From Rhodospirillaceae bacterium (GTDB taxonomy: Bacteria; Pseudomonadota; Alphaproteobacteria; Micavibrionales; UBA2020): 5,830 nt of DNA. A program made the translations under genes and the position numbers. Shown in pieces: positions 1 through 4,668 of the stretch (position 1 is its first letter; each line of letters opens with the position of its first letter). Where the stretch lies: contig DQGU01000174.1 of NCBI GenBank assembly GCA_003524565.1, positions 1 to 5,830 on the forward strand. Reading direction: 5' to 3'. The notes under the pieces were generated by a model, which worked only from the letters and a program-made list of their open reading frames with translations, was not told where the DNA came from and did no database searches.

Positions 1-322
1 GAAAGATTTGCTGGCGCGTATTCCGTCGGCCGATACGGGCTCGCGCCTGCAATACCGGCGCACGCCCGCCGCATCGCCCGACCCGCATGGCGATACCATG
101 CTGACATGGGCCGCGCGCGAAGGGCAGGAAAACGTGGTGCGCGCCATGGTGCAATCAGGCGCAGACGTATTCGTGCGCAACCGCGCCGGACACACCCCGC
201 GCGAAGTAGCGGAACACGCCGGACACAAATTGATTGTCTGCATGCTGGAAGACGCGGAAGAACGCCAACGCACCATGCGCGCGGCGCAGCCTCCATCCGG
301 CAGCGAAGCCCTGCCGGTTTAA
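1..322 (+). CDS. Ankyrin-repeat protein, C-terminal part (5' end outside window)
   Basis: The reading frame is open from the first complete codon (position 2) to TAA at 320-322, so the gene starts upstream. After a basic, proline-containing linker, about visible residues 30-60 form one good ankyrin repeat: a GDTMLTWAAREG helix start, a second helix ENVVRAMVQSG, then the GADVFVRN loop. Residues 62-88 (GHTPREVAEHAG, then LEDAEERQ) look like the degenerate C-terminal capping repeat, followed by a short polar tail. Ankyrin repeats are protein-binding scaffolds without catalytic activity, so the partner cannot be read from sequence. The cap resembles that of the ankyrin protein at 1310-1930, which suggests paralogy. 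The gene converges on the HAD gene, with 23 bp between stops and no obvious terminator there. Family assignment is firm; function and full length are unknown. Confidence 0.85.
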   Translation, partial: KDLLARIPSADTGSRLQYRRTPAASPDPHGDTMLTWAAREGQENVVRAMVQSGADVFVRNRAGHTPREVAEHAGHKLIVCMLEDAEERQRTMRAAQPPSGSEALPV

Positions 323-345
323 ATCAGCAATAGCGTTAAAACCGC

Positions 346-1116
346 TCAGCGCGGGCCGAAACCGCGGCCGTGTTTGTGCGCGGGTGCGGGGGCTTTGGCA
401 TCATTCGCGGGCGGCTTGCCGAAACGCGCGACGATGTCATCAACCGCGTCCGTGATATTTTGCGCGGCGCTGGCACCGTCGGGCAGCGTTTGCCCCGCCA
501 TTTCGCGGCCATGCCAGTTGAGCGCGGCGACATGGATGGCCTCCATACCGTTTTTGCGCGCAGGGATAATATCCGACTTCAGGCTGTCGCCGACCATCAC
601 GGCGTCTTCGCCTTTGAGCCCGACCTTGGCGAGGGCGGCGGCGTAAACGGCGACGTTTTTATCCTCGACCACAAAAACTTCGCGGAACGCATGGCGGAAC
701 GGCAGCGCGGCCACGCGCGCGTTTTGCACATCGGGGTCGCCCACAGTAATCAGGTACAAGTCAAAACCGCTGGCGGCAGCTTTGGCCAGCGCTTCGGGGG
801 CGCCCGGCTTGATTTTTGCCTCGGTCGCGTAAACGTCATAGGCCAGATTGCGCGCACGCTTGGTTTCATGCGCATCGGCATCCGGCACATATTCCTTGAG
901 AACGTCTTCGTAGGCCTGCGGCAGCAATTCCTTGCCGTAGCCGAAACGGTCGAAGATTTCTATCTGGCGGGCGCGCAGGCGCTCGATAATGTCCTGCGGT
1001 TTGTCATGCACGCCGCAGCCGAGCATAAAATCGGCGAAACGGTTTTCGGCATCAATATAGATTTGCTGGGTTTCAATCAGCGTATTGTCCATGTCGAAAA
1101 AAACGGCTTTGACCAC
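346..1116 (-). CDS. HAD-superfamily hydrolase (subfamily IA-like phosphatase)
   Basis: This is a 256-residue cytoplasmic protein with all four HAD motifs. Motif I is DMDNT (nucleophile D8, acid/base D10), motif II is T124 in LITVGD, motif III is probably K153, and motif IV is GDSLKSD (D177 and D182, Mg2+ binding). Residues about 14-100 form a helical insert between motifs I and II, as in the C1 cap of subfamily IA, whose members include phosphoglycolate phosphatases, nucleotidases and haloacid dehalogenases. A phosphomonoesterase acting through an aspartyl-phosphate intermediate is therefore likely; the substrate cannot be deduced. The last 20 or so residues are Ala/Pro/His/Gly-rich and look disordered. 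The GTG start is supported by AGGAGA eight bases upstream (1125-1130) and by motif I lying immediately after it. The gene appears monocistronic, divergent from the ankyrin gene at 1310, with a promoter candidate at 1168-1195. Confidence 0.93.
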   Translation of the reverse strand: MVKAVFFDMDNTLIETQQIYIDAENRFADFMLGCGVHDKPQDIIERLRARQIEIFDRFGYGKELLPQAYEDVLKEYVPDADAHETKRARNLAYDVYATEAKIKPGAPEALAKAAASGFDLYLITVGDPDVQNARVAALPFRHAFREVFVVEDKNVAVYAAALAKVGLKGEDAVMVGDSLKSDIIPARKNGMEAIHVAALNWHGREMAGQTLPDGASAAQNITDAVDDIVARFGKPPANDAKAPAPAHKHGRGFGPR

Positions 1117-1167
1117 GCGCGGTGTCTCCTGCTTGTCGTTGTTCTGGCATTGATGTCGTATGGGGCG

Positions 1168-1195
1168 AGTCTAGCGTTTTTTGCGCCCTGCGCAA
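1168..1195 (-). promoter_or_regulatory. Candidate sigma70 promoter of the HAD gene
   Basis: On the minus strand, TTGCGC (1195-1190) is followed by a 16-bp spacer and TAGACT (1173-1168). Both boxes are reasonable matches to TTGACA/TATAAT. The inferred transcription start near 1161 gives a leader of about 45 nt before the GTG start. The prediction comes from sequence only. Confidence 0.45.
1181..1195. repeat. Short perfect inverted repeat on the HAD promoter -35 region
   Basis: TTGCGC-CCT-GCGCAA is a perfect 6-bp inverted repeat with a 3-bp centre. One arm is the candidate -35 box of the HAD gene. It is not an intrinsic terminator on either strand, because no T-run follows the stem. It could be an operator half-site pair or a chance palindrome. 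Confidence 0.4.
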
Positions 1196-1309
1196 GGGGA
1201 CTAACACCGTCTAGATTAAACAAATTCAGGGGTTTGATTTTGCTGCATTGCCATATTCTTGCAACCCGCCGCGCAAGCGGCTAGTCTGGCGGGCGAAAGG
1301 ACGCAGACG

Positions 1310-1930
1310 ATGAGCTGGATGAGACACAAATTTGCAAGCCGCGGCAGACCCACCCCGCCCGCGCCGCAGGAAAGCGGCATCGTCATGGCGATTTCAAACG
1401 GCGACCGCGGCTGGCTGCAAAGCCTGCTGGCGGGCGGTGCCGACGCAAACGCGGCGCACCGCGGCACACTGCCCCTGCCCTTTGCCGCGCGGCGCGGCGA
1501 ATTTGATATTGTGGATAGCCTTATCGCACACGGCGCGGATATCGATGCGCGCAACGAAAAGGGGCTGACCGCGCTGATGGACGCTGCGGTAAGCAGCCAT
1601 GAAGCGATGCTGCAAGGGCTGCTGGCGCGCGGCGCGAAGACGGATAAAACGGATTACAGCGGCAAGACCGCCCTGCATTACGCCGCCCATACGCTGCAAT
1701 TCGGCATGATTGAATCTTTGGTCATGGCAGGCGCGGATGCGGATGCCAGCGACCACAAGGGCGAAAGCCCGCGCGACATTTGCGAAACCGCAGGCCGCTT
1801 CGCACTGACAGCGCTCGAGAGTGCGGAAAAACGGTATGCAGAAGAACTGCAAAAGAAAACGGCTGCGCTCGCGCGCAGCCTTAGCGTCATGAAACCCGCA
1901 TCCGTGCGCTCGCGCATTGCGCCACGCTGA
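1310..1930 (+). CDS. Small ankyrin-repeat protein (about 4.5 repeats)
   Basis: The predicted protein has 206 residues. The ATG at 1310 is chosen because AAAGGA (1296-1301) lies eight bases upstream; a TTG at 1259 in the same frame would add 17 residues but lacks such a site. After a basic, proline-rich N-terminus (1-20), ankyrin units run at about 22-50, 52-83, 84-116 and 117-149. They show the GADANA, GADIDARNEKG and GKTALHYAA signatures. A degenerate cap follows at 150-175 (GESPRDICETAG, LESAEKRY), then a helical, basic tail to residue 206. There is no signal peptide or membrane segment. Ankyrin arrays bind other macromolecules, so an adaptor or inhibitor role is inferred, with partner unknown. 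The cap resembles that of the gene ending at 322. No promoter upstream stands out; a TATTCT at 1254-1259 is a weak -10. No terminator is seen for this strand. Confidence 0.92.
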   Translation: MSWMRHKFASRGRPTPPAPQESGIVMAISNGDRGWLQSLLAGGADANAAHRGTLPLPFAARRGEFDIVDSLIAHGADIDARNEKGLTALMDAAVSSHEAMLQGLLARGAKTDKTDYSGKTALHYAAHTLQFGMIESLVMAGADADASDHKGESPRDICETAGRFALTALESAEKRYAEELQKKTAALARSLSVMKPASVRSRIAPR

Positions 1931-1941
1931 ATCCGGCGCAT

Positions 1942-1963
1942 AAAAAAACCGGCAACAAGCCGG
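1942..1963 (-). terminator. Intrinsic terminator of the 1970-2470 gene
   Basis: Read on the minus strand, a 5-bp GC stem (CCGGC / GCCGG, 1963-1959 and 1953-1949) with a TTGTT loop is followed directly by seven T residues (1948-1942). It begins seven bases past the TGA at 1972-1970. In the plus direction the hairpin is followed by AAAATAT, so it should not terminate the ankyrin gene that ends at 1930. Confidence 0.85.
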
Positions 1964-1969
1964 AAAATA

Positions 1970-2470
1970 TCAAAGGGAAGTACGGGATGCGCCGCGGCCA
2001 TTGGCATTGGCTGCCGCGGCCTTGTTTTGATTTTTGCGCGCCTGCCATGCGGCAAAGGTCATGACGGCATGTTCTTCGCCAAAGCGCAGCGCCTGCATTT
2101 CAAGCCACACACGCAAATACGGATTGGACGGCGACGGGTCAATTTTATAAATCGGATAAACGCCGCCAAGGCTGACATCGGCCAGAAACGGCAGCTGTTC
2201 TTCAAGGCAGGCTTTGACGGTTTCGATGTTCGCGCGCGTTTGTGCCGCATCCGCATCGGAGCCCATGACGAAAGCGGCAAGGCGGTGCAGCGCGGGCGAG
2301 CCTTCTTGCGCCAGCAAAAGGCCGGTCGTGAGGGAGATAATATCGTTCAGGTGAAAAAACTTTTGCGTCGCATCGGCCGCATCGCTGCTGCTTTGCAGCA
2401 TGTCATGGTCGTTTTGCAGCGCTGCGGCATCAGCCGCTTCGTAAGGGTCATAGGTCATGGCAGCATCCAT
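1970..2470 (-). CDS. Hypothetical protein, 166 aa, family not recognised
   Basis: I do not recognise this protein. It is soluble and mostly helical by eye: an acidic Ala-rich N-terminus (residues 1-35), a helical core at about 36-95 (FFHLNDIISLTTGLLLAQEG, then a segment with C88), a conserved-looking turn VYPIYKIDPSPSNPYLRVW (104-122), another helix to about 145, and a low-complexity Lys/Ala/Asn tail. No signal peptide, long membrane segment or catalytic motif is visible. The strand is supported by the intrinsic terminator just past its stop. The start is uncertain: ATG at 2470 is used, ATG at 2458 (four residues shorter) and GTG at 2518 (16 residues longer) share the frame, and none has a good Shine-Dalgarno sequence. 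Starting at 2518 would put the two leader hairpins inside the coding region. It is codirectional with the large ankyrin gene 300 bp upstream but probably has its own promoter. Confidence 0.72.
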   Translation of the reverse strand: MDAAMTYDPYEAADAAALQNDHDMLQSSSDAADATQKFFHLNDIISLTTGLLLAQEGSPALHRLAAFVMGSDADAAQTRANIETVKACLEEQLPFLADVSLGGVYPIYKIDPSPSNPYLRVWLEMQALRFGEEHAVMTFAAWQARKNQNKAAAANANGRGASRTSL

Positions 2471-2480
2471 TCGCTTGAGC

Positions 2481-2506
2481 GGTATCCGGTGTTTGTTTCC
2501 GGTACC
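2481..2506 (-). promoter_or_regulatory. Leader hairpin A, just before the 2470 start
   Basis: In the minus-strand transcript, GGTACCGG (2506-2499) pairs with CCGG-A-TACC (2489-2481). This gives eight GC-rich pairs with one bulged base and a 9-nt A-rich loop. It ends ten bases before the ATG at 2470, so it could limit ribosome access. It shares its 5' arm with hairpin B. Confidence 0.4.
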
Positions 2507-2526
2507 TGTCCTGTTCACAGCACCGG
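2499..2526 (-). promoter_or_regulatory. Leader hairpin B, alternative to hairpin A
   Basis: In the minus-strand transcript, CCGGT (2526-2522) pairs with ACCGG (2503-2499), and inside it CTGT pairs with ACAG, leaving a 7-nt loop. It uses bases 2499-2503, which hairpin A also needs, so only one of the two can form at a time. Neither is followed by a T-run. Confidence 0.35.
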
Positions 2527-2617
2527 AAATACGGCGCCGTTCAGATGTTTCAGGTGCATGATTTAAAACACTTTTGCATCAAAGCGTCGAGAAAAAAGCA
2601 CCGTGAAAGCTGCGTCG

Positions 2618-2646
2618 AAGATGCGCCTGAATTTACCTTATGTCAA
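2618..2646 (-). promoter_or_regulatory. Candidate promoter of the 1970-2470 gene
   Basis: A perfect TTGACA (2646-2641, minus strand) is followed by 17 bp and CATCTT (2623-2618), a poor -10 with three of six matches. The leader to the ATG at 2470 would be about 140 nt and would contain both hairpins. The -35 is convincing; the weak -10 suggests a regulated promoter or a wrong assignment. Confidence 0.4.
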
Positions 2647-2654
2647 TTAAATTG
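2644..2654. repeat. AT palindrome overlapping the TTGACA box
   Basis: CAATT-A-AATTG is a perfect 5-bp inverted repeat with a 1-bp centre. Its end supplies the TTG of the minus-strand TTGACA box. The same AATT-A-AATT core recurs at 4447-4459 on another candidate -35. Confidence 0.5.
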
Positions 2655-2744
2655 TCGCAGTGCGCAAAAAACAAAAATGATTTCAATCCCTTCCGGCGCG
2701 CTGTGCCGCACAGGCAAAATCAGACCACGCATGAAGATTTTCAA

Positions 2745-2764
2745 GCCGCGATTCCGCCCGCGGC
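2745..2764 (-). terminator. Possible weak terminator after the large ankyrin gene
   Basis: On the minus strand a 6-bp GC stem (GCCGCG / CGCGGC) with an 8-nt loop starts six bases past the TGA at 2772-2770. The following TTGAAAATCTT has too few T residues for a confident intrinsic terminator, so it may only be a 3'-end stabilising hairpin. Confidence 0.25.
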
Positions 2765-2769
2765 AAAAC

Positions 2770-4299
2770 TCAAGGATTCGGGCCGCCCTGTTTGGGCGTT
2801 TTGGGCTTTGCGCCCGTATCGGAATCGGGCGTGTTTTCGTTGCCCGCGGGCGGCTTCAACGCGCCGCCTTGCTGCGTACGGGTATCTTGCTGCGCCTTGC
2901 CGAAATCGCGCGCAGCGGGCAGACGCAAAACCTTGCCGCGCGGCTTGTCGAGCGTGCCGGCGTCTTCTTTTTGTTTCGCGGCGCTGCGCATAAGTTCGGG
3001 GTTCAGCGGCAGCTGTTTTTGATACTGCCCGCCCGCGACAATCAAACGCTGCACCACGGGGCTATCGCGGTCGCCTTTTTCAGCAAGGCGGTCAAGCACC
3101 GTCCAGCCGCGTTCGTCGGTCAAATCCGGGTTCGCGCCGCGGTCGAGCAAAAGGTCGAGCACGTCCATATTCTTTTTTTCAATCGCCAGATGCAAAGGCG
3201 CCTGCCCCTTGCCATCGCGGATATCGGGGTTCGCCTTGCGGTCGAGCAGATATTCCAAAAGCTCGGCACGGCCCGCGGCGGCGGCGAAGTGCATCAGCGT
3301 GCGGCCGGCACGGTCTTGCGCATCGGGGTCGGCACCGCGGATAAGCATGATGCGCGCGGCTGATTCAAGGCTGTTTGCCTGCGTCACCCAGTGGCGGCTA
3401 TGCACACATTCGCACAGCTCCGCGAGCGGCGTGATACCGGCGTGGTTTTTTTCCTGCAACAGCTCCGGCGCGCGGTCGAGCACGCGGGCGAGCATGAAAA
3501 CGCTTTGCGTGCGCGCCAGCACATGCAAAACGTTGTTGCCGTTGTTATCTTTTTGCGTCAAATCGGCGCGGTCTATGACAGACGCAAAAGTATCGTGTTT
3601 GTCGAGACGCGCGGCCAGATGCAAAAGGTTTTCACCCTTGTCGTTCACCGCGCAGACATCGGCGGCAGCGCCGAGCATCTGCTGCACAACCTGCGGGTAT
3701 TTTTGCAGACGCTCGTCGTCAATCATGTACATAAAGGGCGATTTGCCCGCATCGTCGCGCACGTTGGGGTCGGCCTTGTTGCGCAAAAGGCGTTCCACCA
3801 TCTGCGGCTTATCAAGGAAATGATGCAGCGGCGTCTTGCCGTCATCATCGCGGATATTCAGATCGGCGCCATGGCTGGCGAAAAGGTCTATCAGTGTCGG
3901 GCGTGCAGTGCCCAGCATGTGCAGCGGCGTCTTGCCGTCTTCGTCTTTCAAATTGGGGTTCGCGCCTAGCTTCAAAAGCATCTGCACGAAATTGTCCTGA
4001 CTTTGCACCGCCGCGTGGTGCAGCGGCGTGCGCCCGAGCGCGTCCTTGAGGTCGATATCCGCCCCCGCCTGCACCAGCGCAAGCGCGATGCCGTGGCGGT
4101 CTTTATCCAGCGCAAGATGCAGCGGCGGGTATATCATCGCCCCGCGGAAATTGACGTCGGCGCCCGACTTAATCAGCGATACGACCTTGGCCAAATCGCC
4201 ACGCATGACCGCCCGCTGCAGGCGGGTGAATCCGTTTTCGTCGACCTTGTTGGGGTCTGCTTTGAAAAAACCGGCCATCGCGTTAAAAAAGTTTTTCAA
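2770..4299 (-). CDS. Large ankyrin-repeat protein with about 12 repeats
   Basis: The predicted protein has 509 residues. A short N-terminus rich in Phe (MKNFFNAMAGFFK) leads into about twelve ankyrin units at 21-52, 56-86, 87-119, 121-152, 153-182, 184-219, 221-251, 253-284, 286-329 (with an insertion), 331-362, 364-395 and 397-424. Units 3-5 and 10-11 are near consensus (DGKTPLHH, GADLNIRDD, GKGQAPLHLA, GANPDLTD); units 6-9 are degenerate. Residues 425-509 are polar, Lys/Gln/Pro-rich and probably disordered. No signal peptide, membrane segment or enzymatic domain is seen, so a cytoplasmic or secreted binding scaffold is inferred. The TTG start at 4299 has GGGA ten bases upstream; an ATG at 4278 (residue 8) is possible but lacks a ribosome site. 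The gene is divergent from the protease gene, with a shared promoter region around 4454-4505. Confidence 0.93.
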   Translation of the reverse strand: MKNFFNAMAGFFKADPNKVDENGFTRLQRAVMRGDLAKVVSLIKSGADVNFRGAMIYPPLHLALDKDRHGIALALVQAGADIDLKDALGRTPLHHAAVQSQDNFVQMLLKLGANPNLKDEDGKTPLHMLGTARPTLIDLFASHGADLNIRDDDGKTPLHHFLDKPQMVERLLRNKADPNVRDDAGKSPFMYMIDDERLQKYPQVVQQMLGAAADVCAVNDKGENLLHLAARLDKHDTFASVIDRADLTQKDNNGNNVLHVLARTQSVFMLARVLDRAPELLQEKNHAGITPLAELCECVHSRHWVTQANSLESAARIMLIRGADPDAQDRAGRTLMHFAAAAGRAELLEYLLDRKANPDIRDGKGQAPLHLAIEKKNMDVLDLLLDRGANPDLTDERGWTVLDRLAEKGDRDSPVVQRLIVAGGQYQKQLPLNPELMRSAAKQKEDAGTLDKPRGKVLRLPAARDFGKAQQDTRTQQGGALKPPAGNENTPDSDTGAKPKTPKQGGPNP

Positions 4300-4331
4300 T
4301 TCGGCGCTGTCCCGTGTCCGCCCGCCCGCCC

Positions 4332-4359
4332 CTTATGGGCAGACCGGCTGGTGATGCAA
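4332..4359 (-). promoter_or_regulatory. Alternative proximal promoter candidate of the large ankyrin gene
   Basis: On the minus strand TTGCAT (4359-4354), a 16-bp spacer and CATAAG (4337-4332) would start transcription near 4325, about 26 bases before the TTG start. Both boxes are moderate matches. It competes with the better-scoring distal candidate at 4478-4505. Confidence 0.3.
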
Positions 4360-4446
4360 AATTGCTTACGGTGAAAAAAATTAGCATGATGTGGAAAGCG
4401 AGTCCATGCCGCATCGTAAGGCTGAATTAAAAATAAGCCCAAAAAC

Positions 4447-4459
4447 GTAATTAAATTAC
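4447..4459. repeat. AT palindrome in the divergent promoter region
   Basis: GTAATT-A-AATTAC is a perfect 6-bp inverted repeat with a 1-bp centre. It overlaps the candidate plus-strand -35 and lies just downstream of the candidate minus-strand start. The core matches the palindrome at 2644-2654. It could be an operator or simply AT-rich promoter sequence. Confidence 0.5.
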
Positions 4460-4482
4460 AATTAACGGCGTTAAGTTATAAT
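4456..4482 (+). promoter_or_regulatory. Candidate promoter of the serine protease gene
   Basis: A perfect TATAAT -10 lies at 4477-4482. The best -35 is TTACAA (4456-4461, 15-bp spacer) or ATTACA (4455-4460, 16-bp spacer). The transcription start would be near 4489, about 180 nt before the ATG at 4669 and about 72 nt before the alternative ATG at 4561. Confidence 0.5.
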
Positions 4483-4505
4483 ATCCCGCCGCAAAATGTT
4501 GTCAG
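4478..4505 (-). promoter_or_regulatory. Candidate distal promoter of the large ankyrin gene
   Basis: On the minus strand CTGACA (4505-4500) is followed by 16 bp and TATTAT (4483-4478). Each box matches consensus at five of six positions. The start would be near 4471, giving a leader of about 170 nt. Its -10 occupies almost the same bases as the plus-strand TATAAT. Confidence 0.5.
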
Positions 4506-4668
4506 AAGATTGTTATTAAATGATTTTTTGTCTTGCGCGCCATAGGCACCCTCGGTGACAATGGGCACCGGACAGGCAGGACGAAATAAACATCGTCATG
4601 TTTCCCGCCCTCTGGCCGGGCACGCCAAGCCCGTTGCCACCCCCGCTGTTTTTACCCGCTTCGGTTTT

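Larger units (their letters stand above)
2471..2769. other. Intergenic spacer, AT-richer than flanks, no gene seen
   Basis: This roughly 300-bp spacer lies between two minus-strand genes. From the ankyrin side it holds a weak GC hairpin (2745-2764), a small inverted repeat CTGTG-CCG-CACAG (2701-2713), an A-rich run (2665-2677), a TTGACA promoter candidate (2618-2646) with an AT palindrome on its -35, and the two leader hairpins. Open frames crossing it on the plus strand run on antisense to the large ankyrin gene and look non-coding. Confidence 0.6.
4300..4668. other. Divergent intergenic region, AT-rich centre
   Basis: This 369-bp region separates the large ankyrin gene from the protease gene. 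About 4370-4530 is strongly AT-rich compared with both genes and carries the overlapping divergent promoter candidates and an AT palindrome. The parts next to each gene are GC-rich leaders. The protease frame stays open upstream as far as a TAG at 4543-4545, so part of 4555-4668 could be coding if an earlier start is used. No RNA gene is recognisable. Confidence 0.6.

Noticed and set aside
370..1284. Long open frame (304 codons) on the plus strand opposite the HAD gene
   Set aside because: It is antisense to a gene with all four HAD motifs and a good ribosome site. Its translation is Arg/Gly/Val-rich without a recognisable domain, which is typical of antisense frames in GC-rich DNA.
1216..1554. 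Open frame (112 codons) on the minus strand upstream of the HAD gene
   Set aside because: It is mostly antisense to the small ankyrin gene, and its product is a Ser/Ala/Arg-rich, Cys-containing sequence without family resemblance.
2027..2566. Open frame (179 codons) on the plus strand opposite the unknown gene
   Set aside because: The intrinsic terminator at 1942-1963 and the promoter candidate at 2618-2646 both support the minus strand. The plus-strand product is Arg/His-rich and unstructured-looking.
2545..3363. Open frame (272 codons) on the plus strand from the spacer into the ankyrin gene
   Set aside because: Most of it is antisense to clear ankyrin repeats, and the spacer part has no ribosome site or recognisable protein signature.
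3391..3969. Open frame (192 codons) on the plus strand inside the large ankyrin gene
   Set aside because: It lies wholly antisense to ankyrin repeats; its repetitive look (IGA, QRR patterns) mirrors the repeat DNA on the other strand.
2770..4299. Regularly spaced GCG-rich repeats that might suggest a DNA tandem repeat or CRISPR-like array
   Set aside because: The roughly 99-bp periodicity is the codon-level image of 33-residue ankyrin repeats; the units vary too much at the DNA level and have no spacer structure.
4283..4414. Possible 43-residue leader peptide (minus strand, ATG 4414) overlapping the start of the large ankyrin gene
   Set aside because: The hydrophobic start (FHIMLIFF) and the overlap are suggestive, but there is no ribosome site upstream and the downstream half reads as random Arg/Gly-rich sequence.
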